From Levilactobacillus acidifarinae DSM 19394 = JCM 15949 (GTDB lineage: Bacteria > Bacillota > Bacilli > Lactobacillales > Lactobacillaceae): 64,000 nucleotides of DNA. Position 1 is the stretch's first letter, and the number at the start of each line of letters is the position of its first letter. The notes beneath the pieces were generated by a model that was not told where the DNA came from, did no database searches, and saw only the letters and a program-made list of their open reading frames with translations. Positions 16,385-24,454 of this stretch are shown in pieces. Location of the stretch: assembly GCF_001434835.1 (NCBI RefSeq), contig NZ_AZDV01000028.1, positions 176,363 to 240,362 on the forward strand, given 5' to 3'. Position numbers and translations under genes: made by a program.

Positions 16385-16975
16385 TTAAGCGTGTATGGTC
16401 TGGACGGGCTGTCCAATTCGTAATTGCATGTGATCGTAAGTGTGGTCCCCAATCATCTGAGGACCCGTCACTTGATACCCCATTCGTTCGTATAGACGAA
16501 ACGCCCCCGGATTTTCCCGGTCCACGTTTAAGCCAATCACCGTTTGGCGATCCCGCCGAGCATAGTGCGGCAGGGCCGACAAGAGTTGCCGGCCAATTCC
16601 GCGCCCCTGATAAGCGGGATCAACGGCTAACGAATCCAGATACCATTCCCCCGGATGGGTTTCCGGTTCCGGTTCGTACGGCCCGTCAAAGGCCGCATTT
16701 TGGGTGGTCAAGTCCACCATCACATCATCCACGATGTCTTCTCGTTCGCCGGGGTACCCAAAGGCCACCCCCACGACTTGGCCATCGGCCTCGGCCACCA
16801 CCGTAGTTGCCGCGCCGGATAAATACGTCCGGGTGCGGTAAGCTGCCGTGATGACCTTCAGTAAGTCGGGGCCAGGAACGTCCTCGAGGTCGGTCAGTGC
16901 CATCTCATCATAGATCAAGTTCATCAGCGGCGCTATCTGAGGCGCATCAGCTGGTTGAGCTTCACGAATTATCAC
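16385..16975 (-). CDS. GNAT family N-acetyltransferase
   Basis: A 196-residue GNAT enzyme. The opening MIIREAQPADAPQIAPL, the strand GEWYLDSLAVDP and the acetyl-CoA loop YQGRGIGRQLL (loop 123-128) are all intact, followed by LNVDRENPGAFRLYERMGY. It resembles the GNAT at 45219-45806, position for position, in the central region. The start is GTG with GGAGG seven bases upstream; that ribosome site lies inside a terminator-like hairpin. The acceptor is unknown. Confidence 0.87.
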   Translation of the reverse strand: MIIREAQPADAPQIAPLMNLIYDEMALTDLEDVPGPDLLKVITAAYRTRTYLSGAATTVVAEADGQVVGVAFGYPGEREDIVDDVMVDLTTQNAAFDGPYEPEPETHPGEWYLDSLAVDPAYQGRGIGRQLLSALPHYARRDRQTVIGLNVDRENPGAFRLYERMGYQVTGPQMIGDHTYDHMQLRIGQPVQTIHA

Positions 16976-16979
16976 AAAA

Positions 16980-17020
16980 AATCCTCCATTTCTGATATAT
17001 CATCAGATTAACGGAGGATT
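16980..17020 (-). terminator. Terminator-like hairpin overlapping a ribosome site
   Basis: Minus-strand AATCCTCC (17020-17013) pairs with GGAGGATT (16987-16980), with an inner TCTGAT/ATCAGA helix. It is followed by TTTTT and then the GTG start of the GNAT gene. The right arm contains that gene's GGAGG, so the hairpin can both end upstream transcripts and hide the ribosome site. Confidence 0.7.
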
Positions 17021-17059
17021 CCCTATTTGTCAACGGATTCGCCACGTTGATCGACTCAC

Positions 17060-17143
17060 TTAATGAGCCGCGTGGCCTGCCGCGCGGTGACCAAAGATCA
17101 GACCCACAACGAACAGGGTACTAGCCGTTACCCAGGTACGCAT
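17060..17143 (-). CDS. Small membrane peptide, 27 aa
   Basis: A short reading frame MRTWVTASTLFVVGLIFG followed by a His/Ala-rich tail. GAAGGGAG lies seven bases before ATG. One hydrophobic segment (about 4-18). It lies 18 bases after the DUF1003 gene stop, in the same direction, and could be co-transcribed. Function unknown; the ribosome site and spacing support expression, but at this length chance is not excluded. Confidence 0.5.
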   Translation of the reverse strand: MRTWVTASTLFVVGLIFGHRAAGHAAH

Positions 17144-17161
17144 GTTGAAACTCCCTTCGTG

Positions 17162-17902
17162 TTACCGTGTTGGTGGCGTCTGCTTGGTGGCTTCGCGTAA
17201 TTCAGCTAATTCCTGGCGAATTTCACCCAGAATTTCTAACTGGAAGCGTTCGATTTCCATGGTATGGGGCAACTGGTTTTGAGCCAGATGATCCACCTTG
17301 GCGTGCAAGAGACGTAATTCGTGTTCAGACTTCAGGTTCACGTGATAGTCGTTTTCGGCCATCATGCGATCCCGGTCCGCCGAGCGATTCTGGCTCATCA
17401 TAATGATGGGCGCCTGAATCGCGGCCACACAACTAAGTACTAAATTTAACAGAATGAAGGGGTAGTTGTCAAAATTCACCCCAAACAGGTGCAACCCGTT
17501 CACAATCATCCACCCAAGTAACACGAACATGAAGACGAAGATAAAGCCCCACGAGCCGCCGAACCGGGCCACGTCGTCGGACACCTTTTGGCCAAACGTC
17601 AAACTGTTTTTCAAAATTTCGTTGACGTCAACCACGTCATAGTCGTCACTTTGCAGGGCCCGGGTCAACTTATGATTAATCTTCTTAGTTTGCTTGAGAT
17701 CGGCGTTAATCATCGCGTCTACCCGATCCAAACGATACTTTAAGAGGTGGTGGCCGCAGATATAGTCCGTCACCTTAGCCTGCGGATAATCCCGCTTGAT
17801 GCGGTTCCGTAAATTGGCATCCAGTTCCGCTAACTGTAAACTACTTTCAACCGCGATTGGCTGATGATCCACCAAACACGTGAGTTGCTCCCCCGTTGTC
17901 AT
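17162..17902 (-). CDS. DUF1003 membrane protein
   Basis: A 246-residue protein of the DUF1003 family. It has a soluble N-terminus with the CLVDHQP motif (a Cys/His pair with CGHH further on that could bind metal), two membrane helices in the middle (FGGSWGFIFVFMFVLLGWMI; then FILLNLVLSCVAAIQAPIIMM), the family motif SQNRSADRDRMMAENDY, and a C-terminal coiled coil. Function unknown. It is 12 bases downstream of the RluA-family gene and has GGAGG before its start. Confidence 0.87.
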   Translation of the reverse strand: MTTGEQLTCLVDHQPIAVESSLQLAELDANLRNRIKRDYPQAKVTDYICGHHLLKYRLDRVDAMINADLKQTKKINHKLTRALQSDDYDVVDVNEILKNSLTFGQKVSDDVARFGGSWGFIFVFMFVLLGWMIVNGLHLFGVNFDNYPFILLNLVLSCVAAIQAPIIMMSQNRSADRDRMMAENDYHVNLKSEHELRLLHAKVDHLAQNQLPHTMEIERFQLEILGEIRQELAELREATKQTPPTR

Positions 17903-17914
17903 CCTATCGTCCTC

Positions 17915-18799
17915 CTATTGTCGTAGCGCGGCGACCAACGCTTGCCAGTCGGCCGGTACCGGACTACTGAAGTGCCGAGCTTCCTGGGTAAACGGATCCG
18001 TAAAATCTAACGTCGCCGCATGCAGGGCCTGGCGCGACATGCCCCCCAGCAGCGGTCCGTGATACAACTCATCGCCCACTAGCGGGTGCCCCAGTGAGGC
18101 AAAGTGGGCCCGAATTTGGTGGGTGCGCCCTGTATGCAACTGAACCTTAACCAACGTCGCATCAGCAAACCGTTCTTGGACCCAGTACTCGGTCTGCGCC
18201 GGTTTTCCCGCTGGTGAGACCATCTGGTTGTAGCCCGCCGGATCAGGCGCTAACGGGGCATCGATCAGGTCGTGATCGGCGGTAAGTTGTCCGCTAACGA
18301 TGGCCAAATAGCGCTTATCCACCGTATGGGCCGCCTGAAGTTGACTGGCCAAGCTATTGGCCAACCGGTGGCGGGCCACCCAGACCAAACCACTGGTAAA
18401 GCGGTCCAGGCGCGTCACGATATGGGGCACCATATTCTCGGCATTTTCCGCTTGCCAGGCGCCCTTTAGCCGGTTCACTAAGGTATCCGTCCGGTTGGCC
18501 GGTCCCGGAACCACGTTGAGGCCGGCCGGCTTATCGACGATCACCCAATCACGGTTACTAAAAAGTACGGTCACCGGTTCGGTACTCACGGCCACCTCGG
18601 GGTCTGCTACTTCGGGCGGCAAAATCACGGTGACCTCATCCCCCACCTGAAGTTGAACCGTCTGATCCACGTTGCGACCGTTGACCCAAATAATGCCCCG
18701 GTGTTTGAGGTCACTATACCCCCGGTGACTAATGCCCTGCTGGCTTAAAAAACGTTTCATACTGGTAACGGGAGCCGTCACGGCCCAGGATAACTTCAT
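17915..18799 (-). CDS. RluA-family pseudouridine synthase
   Basis: A 294-residue enzyme that converts uridine to pseudouridine in rRNA or tRNA. An S4-like N-terminal part (about 12-60) precedes the catalytic domain with RLDRFTSG; the catalytic Asp is 132, although the usual His of HRLD is Thr here. The late motif HTGRTHQIRAHFASLGHPLVGD is complete. The exact target is not decided. The gene lies in an operon with the lipoyl-like protein upstream (18-base gap) and DUF1003 downstream. Confidence 0.92.
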   Translation of the reverse strand: MKLSWAVTAPVTSMKRFLSQQGISHRGYSDLKHRGIIWVNGRNVDQTVQLQVGDEVTVILPPEVADPEVAVSTEPVTVLFSNRDWVIVDKPAGLNVVPGPANRTDTLVNRLKGAWQAENAENMVPHIVTRLDRFTSGLVWVARHRLANSLASQLQAAHTVDKRYLAIVSGQLTADHDLIDAPLAPDPAGYNQMVSPAGKPAQTEYWVQERFADATLVKVQLHTGRTHQIRAHFASLGHPLVGDELYHGPLLGGMSRQALHAATLDFTDPFTQEARHFSSPVPADWQALVAALRQ

Positions 18800-18817
18800 A
18801 GATTCTTTCCTTCCTAT

Positions 18818-19135
18818 TTATTCATCATCTAAATCAACCATCCAGTCACGCGCATCGTTGTGCGTGTCTAGCCATTCGGGGTGAGCGACCAAGTCCGGAT
18901 TAATCTGCTTAATTCGCCCAGCTAGTGGGAACCGTAAAACGATGGTTTCCTTGGTTCCCTCAACCATTAAAAAGGGATCCCCCAAATTAACGCGCCCCGT
19001 CTGCGTCTGCCACGTCAAGTGCTTGACGGGTCCGACCAATTCACGCCCATTATCCGCAAAACCCAACCGCACGATTCCCGGTGCTTGCGGCGTTAACCAT
19101 AACGCATCGGCGCTGGTTTCTAACCGATCAATCAT
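18818..19135 (-). CDS. GcvH-like lipoyl-domain protein
   Basis: A 105-residue protein resembling the glycine cleavage H protein. The end of the fold (FPLAGRIKQINPDLVAHPEWLD, DARDWMVDLDD) matches GcvH, and Lys62 in EGTKE lies eight residues before the Pro, as the lipoylated Lys does in GcvH. No other glycine cleavage gene is visible here. In related Firmicutes, H-like proteins act as lipoyl carriers outside glycine cleavage, which is my preferred view. Start at 19135 after AAGGGG; the longer frame starts with TTG in that site. Confidence 0.75.
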   Translation of the reverse strand: MIDRLETSADALWLTPQAPGIVRLGFADNGRELVGPVKHLTWQTQTGRVNLGDPFLMVEGTKETIVLRFPLAGRIKQINPDLVAHPEWLDTHNDARDWMVDLDDE

Positions 19136-19266
19136 CTCGTCACACCCCTTCAATTTTTTCAGTCATAATTCCCTTTTATTCTACCATAGCCCCGGATTAC
19201 CCGGGGAATAATTCCCCATTTTGCCGCGAAACCAGTTATAATAGAACCCATAAAGGGGGAGTTAAA

Positions 19267-19455
19267 ATGTTAGTTGGTAAAAACATGATGACGGGAACGT
19301 TAATTATGGTGATTGGGGTCATCTTCTTTTTCTTCGTTCTCTTGAAGCTCATACCAAAGATGAAAGCGGAGGTCGACGGTCGGTTCCTATCCCGACTCTA
19401 CTTAATCGTCAGTTTAGGAATCACCTGCATGGGTGGTTGGATCTTCTTCTCTTAG
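19267..19455 (+). CDS. Small two-helix membrane protein, 62 aa
   Basis: Two hydrophobic segments (about 8-28 and 43-61) joined by a short charged loop KLIPKMKAEVDGRFLSR. AAAGGGGGAG lies just before ATG 19267, and an intrinsic terminator follows, so this is a complete monocistronic unit. No family recognised. Confidence 0.75.
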   Translation: MLVGKNMMTGTLIMVIGVIFFFFVLLKLIPKMKAEVDGRFLSRLYLIVSLGITCMGGWIFFS

Positions 19456-19465
19456 CCCAAATGAT

Positions 19466-19503
19466 AACGACTAAGCCATGAATTACGGGCTTAGTCGTTT
19501 TTT
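19466..19503 (+). terminator. Terminator after 62-aa membrane protein
   Basis: AACGACTAAGCC/GGGCTTAGTCGTT followed by a T run, directly after the stop codon. Confidence 0.88.
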
Positions 19504-19549
19504 AATCCCCTGAGAGACCAGATACGGCGATAACTTAACTAACGGTGAC

Positions 19550-19648
19550 TTAACGACGATACAGCAGGCCAATCACTGTTGTAATGCTAAAAATTGTGGT
19601 CAAAACGGTCCCAATAAACGTCAATCTTTCGACGACCTTTTTACTCAT
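19550..19648 (-). CDS. Small membrane peptide, 32 aa
   Basis: Reading frame MSKKVVERLTFIGTVLTTIF followed by SITTVIGLLYRR. A single hydrophobic helix (about 9-28) flanked by basic ends; GGAG lies eight bases before ATG, and a consensus-like promoter is found about 55 bases upstream. The size and shape resemble small membrane stress peptides or type I toxins, but I see no antisense RNA that would support the latter. Function unknown. Confidence 0.6.
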   Translation of the reverse strand: MSKKVVERLTFIGTVLTTIFSITTVIGLLYRR

Positions 19649-19701
19649 CCTCAACGCTCCTCTCTAACCATCCTATTCGGTGTCGGGCGACGGTTAGGTT
19701 C

Positions 19702-19730
19702 AGCATACACAATCTGTGGTCCCACCACAA
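19702..19730 (-). promoter_or_regulatory. Promoter with inverted repeat for 32-aa gene
   Basis: Minus-strand -35 TTGTGG (19730-19725), 17-base spacer, -10 TATGCT (19707-19702). The inverted repeat TGTGGT-CCC-ACCACA (19715-19729) overlaps the -35 and part of the spacer and could be an operator. Confidence 0.55.
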
Positions 19731-19840
19731 TTGACGTATTGACTTAATAGTCCGATTGGTTAATCCATTTCTTGACGGGTTCCGTAGCCGCCAAATTCCT
19801 GTTTCACCCTAGTTACTCTACCAAGCAGGTAAACTAAGTT

Positions 19841-19876
19841 AAAAAGACGCCGCTCCATAACGAGTGGCGTCTTTTT
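19841..19876. terminator. Bidirectional terminator
   Basis: AAAAAGACGCC...GGCGTCTTTTT with an inner CTC/GAG pair, just after the end of the O-acetyltransferase gene. Confidence 0.85.
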
Positions 19877-19920
19877 AGCTTAACCTAGCAGTTGCCAGGC
19901 CGTTTAAGTCATCAAATTAG

Positions 19921-20508
19921 TTAATCGTCGACCGGCGACTTCGGCGCAATCGACTTGATCACCCGGGCTGGATTACCGGCAATCGCCACGTTATCCCCAA
20001 ACGACTTGGTGACCACGCTACCGGCCCCGACAATCACGTTGTTGCCCAACGTGACGCCCGGACAGATAATGGCGCCACCACCGACCCAAACGTCGTCGCC
20101 CAGAGTAATCGGCTTACCAACGCCCATAGCCCCGTTCCGGCGAAGTTCGGGTTCTGCCGGATGGTTGACCGAGTAGAGTTGCACTTTCGGTCCGAGCAAG
20201 CAGTGCTTGCCAATCCGAATGGGCGCTACGTCCAACATCACGCAATCGTAGTTGGCGAAGAAGTCATCGTCCACATAAATGTTGTAACCGTAGTCACACC
20301 GGAAGTTGGCGTGGACACTGACCGCGTCCCCGGTGCTGCCAAAAAGCTGGCGAATCAACGCCTGACTCTTAGCCGGATCACTCTCCCCCAAGGCGTTAAA
20401 CGCCTCGACCTGTTTACGGGCCGCCGCCCGTTCAGCCACTAGCTCATCGTCGTAGACGTTAAACAACTGGTTACCGGCAATCATCTTTTCTTTTTCACTT
20501 AAACCCAA
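19921..20508 (-). CDS. Sugar O-acetyltransferase (Maa/LacA type)
   Basis: A 195-residue left-handed beta-helix acetyltransferase that moves acetyl from acetyl-CoA to sugar hydroxyls (maltose/galactoside acetyltransferase family). The N-terminal Maa domain (SEKEKMIAGNQLFNVYDDEL) is followed by hexapeptide repeats including the catalytic His in YSVNHP and the motif TLGNNVIVGAGSVVTKSFGDN. The start is TTG with GGAGG eight bases upstream. It lies just downstream of araA, after that operon's terminator, and has a paralogue at 27591-28187 on the far side of the ara locus. Confidence 0.92.
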   Translation of the reverse strand: MGLSEKEKMIAGNQLFNVYDDELVAERAAARKQVEAFNALGESDPAKSQALIRQLFGSTGDAVSVHANFRCDYGYNIYVDDDFFANYDCVMLDVAPIRIGKHCLLGPKVQLYSVNHPAEPELRRNGAMGVGKPITLGDDVWVGGGAIICPGVTLGNNVIVGAGSVVTKSFGDNVAIAGNPARVIKSIAPKSPVDD

Positions 20509-20540
20509 TTCCGTAACCTCCTAAATGTCTGAGGGTATAA

Positions 20541-20582
20541 AAATAGCGGGGCATTCGCTCACAGTCGAACGCCCCACTATTT
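20541..20582 (-). terminator. Terminator of ara operon
   Basis: Minus-strand 17-bp stem with two G-U pairs, starting AAATAGTGGGGC, followed by TTTTTATA, 12 bases after the araA stop. Confidence 0.88.
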
Positions 20583-20593
20583 AATCACTTAAC

Positions 20594-22018
20594 TTACTTG
20601 ATGAAAGCCTTGTTCATGTTAACCATGGTAGCAAAGTCTTCCATTTGTTCTTCGGTCAAGGAGAAGGAAAGCATGGTGTGGTGACCACCACCGGCCTTCA
20701 TCCATTCGATGGCACCGGTCTTCAAACCAACCTTTGGCGTCCAGAGTTGCTTAGCAACTGGCAACTTAGGCGTTTCAGCTTCTGGCTTGTGCGCAGCTAC
20801 GGCGTAACTGATCATCTTGAAGCCGTCACGGAAGTCGGAAACAGTAACGTCGATGGCGTCACCTTCGGAACCAGTGAAGACCAGACGAGCTGGGTCAGCC
20901 TTACCACCAATGTCCAATGGGTGAACTTCAACCCGTGGCTTGTCGGAGGCAATGGTTGGGTCGACTTCCAACATGTGAGACCCAAGGATGGCTTCGTGGC
21001 CCTTCCGCAGATCCAACGTGTAGTCTTCCATGAAGGCCGTTTGCTTGTTGTGGGACATGATCTTCATGACACGGCCCAAAGCAGCGGTCTTCCAGTCACC
21101 TTCGGCACCGAAGCCGTAACCGTCACGAATTAAGAGTTGTGCGGCTAAACCAGGTAATTGTTCCATTCCGTAGAGGTCTTCGAAGTTCGTGGTGAAGGCA
21201 GTGTAACCACCCTTTTCCAAGAAACTCTTGATCCCAATGTATTGTTGTAATTGAACGCGAACGGAGTGCTTGTAAGTTTCAGCATCGTTGTCGCCTTGAA
21301 CCATTTCGTACTTGGATTCGAGGTCAGCGTATTCCTTGTCGATGTCGGCATCCTTAACGGCGTTGATTTCCTTAACCAGGTCACCAATTCCGTAGTAGTC
21401 AACCGTCCAACCCATTTGGATTTGAGCTTGAACTTTGTCACCTTCAGTAACGGCAACGTTCCGCATGGTATCGCCAAAGCGGGCAACCTTAACCTTGAAG
21501 CTTTCGTTGTAAGCTACGGCAACGTCTTCCCAACGAGCGATTTCGTCTTGAACATCATCGTCGCCCCAGTAACCGTAGACGATCTTGTTGTTCTTCTTCA
21601 AACGTGCGTTGATGTAGGCGTATTCACGGTCACCATGGGCACTTTGGTTCAAGTTCATGTAGTCGAAGTCAATGTCGGCGTATGGGATCTTGTTCAAGTA
21701 TTGCGTTGCTAAGTGCAGCAATGGCTTTTGCAATAATTCCGTCCCGCGGATCCAGTTCTTAGCTGGGGAGAAGGTGTGCATCCAGGTAATAACCCCGGCA
21801 ACCTTATCGTTGTAGTTAACTTCCTTCATGAAGTTAGTGATGCTTTCGGCAGTGGTCATGACATCCTTGAAGACCACCTTGTAAGGTAATTTGCCACTAG
21901 CGTTCAGCTTGTCAGCGATGTCTTGGGCATCCTTGGCAACGGACTTTAATTGTTCTTCACCATAAAGGTGTTGACTACCGGTAACAAACCAGAATTCGTA
22001 ATTAGGAACTGATAACAT
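20594..22018 (-). CDS. araA: L-arabinose isomerase
   Basis: Converts L-arabinose to L-ribulose, the first step of arabinose use, in the cytoplasm as a Mn-dependent multimer. The 474 residues match the family length. Opening [13 protein letters not shown] and later blocks ([41 protein letters not shown] region, GGGHHTML) are typical. The start at 22018 follows AAAGGAGTG; the longer frame is leader. It is the last gene of transporter-araB-araD-araA. Confidence 0.97.
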   Translation of the reverse strand: MLSVPNYEFWFVTGSQHLYGEEQLKSVAKDAQDIADKLNASGKLPYKVVFKDVMTTAESITNFMKEVNYNDKVAGVITWMHTFSPAKNWIRGTELLQKPLLHLATQYLNKIPYADIDFDYMNLNQSAHGDREYAYINARLKKNNKIVYGYWGDDDVQDEIARWEDVAVAYNESFKVKVARFGDTMRNVAVTEGDKVQAQIQMGWTVDYYGIGDLVKEINAVKDADIDKEYADLESKYEMVQGDNDAETYKHSVRVQLQQYIGIKSFLEKGGYTAFTTNFEDLYGMEQLPGLAAQLLIRDGYGFGAEGDWKTAALGRVMKIMSHNKQTAFMEDYTLDLRKGHEAILGSHMLEVDPTIASDKPRVEVHPLDIGGKADPARLVFTGSEGDAIDVTVSDFRDGFKMISYAVAAHKPEAETPKLPVAKQLWTPKVGLKTGAIEWMKAGGGHHTMLSFSLTEEQMEDFATMVNMNKAFIK

Positions 22019-22070
22019 ATTCGAGCACTCCTTTGAATGAATGATTGATGTTATATCGTTGTAACCAAAT

Positions 22071-22799
22071 TTATTGACGCGCCGCGTGATCTTGCGACTT
22101 GGCATTGTTTTGCCCATAATAAGCGTTTTTCCCGTGCTTACGGTAATAATGCTTATCCAACAGGTATTGCGGTAACTCCGAGTTCGCCCGCGTCAATTGC
22201 ATGGTGTGGTAATCCTCACCCGCAACGACTTCCAGGACCTTGGCGTTGTAAACCGCCTTAGCTGGGGTCGGGCCCCAAGCGAACGGACCGTGTTGGCTCA
22301 CCAGAGCAGCTGGTGTGGCTTCATAATCCAAGCCCCGTTCGTTGAAGGTTTTGACGATGGTCTTCCCCGTGTTGCCTTCGTAATCCTCTTCGATCTCTTC
22401 CTTAGTTAACGCGTCGGCCGCCGGAACTCCGGTGAAGAACGTGTCAGCGTGGGTGGTGTTCATTGCCGGAATGTCCATTTTGGCAGCGGCAAAGGATACG
22501 GCCCAAGGTGAGTGGGTGTGAACAATCCCACCAATGTTCGGAAAGGCGTTGTAAAGTACGGTATGCGTTGGGGTGTCGCTAGAAGGGTTCATATCCCCTT
22601 CAACCACTTCACCTTTGAGGTTAACAACCACCATGTCGCTAGGCTTGAGCGTATCGTAATCGACCCCGGAAGGCTTGATGACGAACAAGCCCTTTTCTCT
22701 GTCGATTCCGGAAACGTTACCCCAAGTAAAGGTAACCAAGTCCAACTTAGGTAACTGCATGTTGGCGTCGTAAACCTCTTGCTTTAATTCCTCTAACAT
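22071..22799 (-). CDS. araD: L-ribulose-5-phosphate 4-epimerase
   Basis: Class II aldolase-fold epimerase, 242 residues, making D-xylulose 5-phosphate from L-ribulose 5-phosphate, which then enters the phosphoketolase route. Zinc site motifs are [11 protein letters not shown] and the late His near DYHTMQLT; substrate motifs TWGNVSG, KPSG and HGPFAWG are complete. GAGGG lies eight bases before ATG. It lies between araB and araA. Confidence 0.97.
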   Translation of the reverse strand: MLEELKQEVYDANMQLPKLDLVTFTWGNVSGIDREKGLFVIKPSGVDYDTLKPSDMVVVNLKGEVVEGDMNPSSDTPTHTVLYNAFPNIGGIVHTHSPWAVSFAAAKMDIPAMNTTHADTFFTGVPAADALTKEEIEEDYEGNTGKTIVKTFNERGLDYEATPAALVSQHGPFAWGPTPAKAVYNAKVLEVVAGEDYHTMQLTRANSELPQYLLDKHYYRKHGKNAYYGQNNAKSQDHAARQ

Positions 22800-22816
22800 T
22801 CAATTAACCCTCTCTC

Positions 22817-24418
22817 TTAGTCGGTGATAGCATCGCCAGCGGCAGCTTCCACCGGCAAGCCTGCTTGATACTTCTGGATAAATTCGCGGTAACCGGCGAC
22901 CCCAGCTGGTTCTGGGCTCAAGGTCATGCTTTCTGGGTTAGCAAAGACTTCCTTATCCAAGAAATCTTCCAGACTTTCAGTACTATTCTGCTTAGCGTAG
23001 ATGGCTAAGACCGCCATCCCCCACGGACCACCTTCGCCGGCGGTACTCATAACCGTGATTGGAATGTCTAAGGCATTTGCCAAGACTTGTTGGCCAATCA
23101 CTGGTGTTCTGAATAACCCACCTTGCGCAATCATCACATCGGTGTGGACGTGTTCTTCGTTGATTAGAATGTCCATCCCGATTTGTAATGGGGCAAAGGC
23201 TGCGTAGAGTTGCGTCAACATGAAGTTCGGTAACGAGAACTTGCTGTTCGGCGTCCGGACAAACAGTGGCCGGCCAGCCTGAATCTTGGTGATGTTTTCA
23301 CCGGACTGGTAACTATAGTTGACCAAGCCTCCGGCGTTGGCATCCGCCTTTGTAGATTCCAGGAATAAGGTTTCGTATAAGCGGTCCGGCTTTAAGTCGA
23401 CACCTAACCGATCGGCAAATTCCTTAAACACACTGGCCCAGGCGTTGATATCGGAAGAACAGTTGTTAACGTGGACCATGGCCACTGGTGAACCGTCTGG
23501 CGTCATCACGATATCAATATCGCGGTGAACCTTGGATAACGGCTTGTCCAGCACGTTCATGGAGAACGCGGACGTCCCAACGGAGATATTCCCGGTCCGT
23601 TTACGAACACTGTTCGTACCGACCATCCCGGTCCCGGCATCCCCTTCAGGCGGTGCCATCACGCTACCGGCTTCCAAGTTACCACTGACATCGAGCAATT
23701 TCGCCCCTTCAGCGGTCAAGGTTCCGGCAACTTTACCGGCTGGTAAGATGGCTGGTAAAACATCTTCTACGTTCCACGGTAAGGCCTTGATCTTGTCCAA
23801 GCCGTCGAACTTCGCCAGCATGGTTTTGTCGTAGCTCCCCGTCTGCTCATCAATTGGGAAGACCCCGGAAGCGTCACCGACACCTAAAACCTTTTCACCG
23901 GAAAGTTTCCAGTGAACGTATCCGTCTAATGACGTGATGAAGTCGACGTTGGGCACGTGTTCTTCACCGTTTAACACGGCTTGGTACAGGTGGGCAATGC
24001 TCCACCGTTGAGGAATGTTGAAGTCGAACAGGTCCGTCAACTCATCGGCCGCTTGACCGGTGATGTTGTTCCGCCAGGTCCGGAAAGGCACCAGCAGTTG
24101 ATCGTTCTTATCAAACGGGAGGTAACCATGCATCATGGCACTGATCCCGATGGCGCTGATGTGCTTTAGAGTACTGTGGTACTTGCTTTGCACGTCGGCT
24201 GCCATTTGCTTGTAGCTTTGTTGGATCCCGGTCCAAACCTGATCTAACGGGTAAGTCCAGATACCGTTTTCAAATTGGTTTTCCCAGACGTAACTGCCTG
24301 AGGCAATCGTATTGAAGTCATCGGTAACCAGGACCGCTTTGATCCGGGTCGACCCTAACTCAATCCCTAAGGATACCTTACCGGCATCGATAGCTTGAGT
24401 GGTTTCAACTAAGTTCAT
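22817..24418 (-). CDS. araB: Ribulokinase
   Basis: FGGY-family kinase, 533 residues, that phosphorylates L-ribulose with ATP. The N-terminal phosphate-1 region LGIELGSTRIKAVLV, the sugar-binding region DASGVFPID and the C-terminal AQGGLFRTPVIGQ are visible. The start at 24418 follows GGAGG by eight bases; the TTG at 24433 is part of that site. araD follows after 17 bases. Confidence 0.96.
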   Translation of the reverse strand: MNLVETTQAIDAGKVSLGIELGSTRIKAVLVTDDFNTIASGSYVWENQFENGIWTYPLDQVWTGIQQSYKQMAADVQSKYHSTLKHISAIGISAMMHGYLPFDKNDQLLVPFRTWRNNITGQAADELTDLFDFNIPQRWSIAHLYQAVLNGEEHVPNVDFITSLDGYVHWKLSGEKVLGVGDASGVFPIDEQTGSYDKTMLAKFDGLDKIKALPWNVEDVLPAILPAGKVAGTLTAEGAKLLDVSGNLEAGSVMAPPEGDAGTGMVGTNSVRKRTGNISVGTSAFSMNVLDKPLSKVHRDIDIVMTPDGSPVAMVHVNNCSSDINAWASVFKEFADRLGVDLKPDRLYETLFLESTKADANAGGLVNYSYQSGENITKIQAGRPLFVRTPNSKFSLPNFMLTQLYAAFAPLQIGMDILINEEHVHTDVMIAQGGLFRTPVIGQQVLANALDIPITVMSTAGEGGPWGMAVLAIYAKQNSTESLEDFLDKEVFANPESMTLSPEPAGVAGYREFIQKYQAGLPVEAAAGDAITD

Positions 24419-24454
24419 GTCGCTGACCTCCAAAATTTTACGAATAAGTGATGA

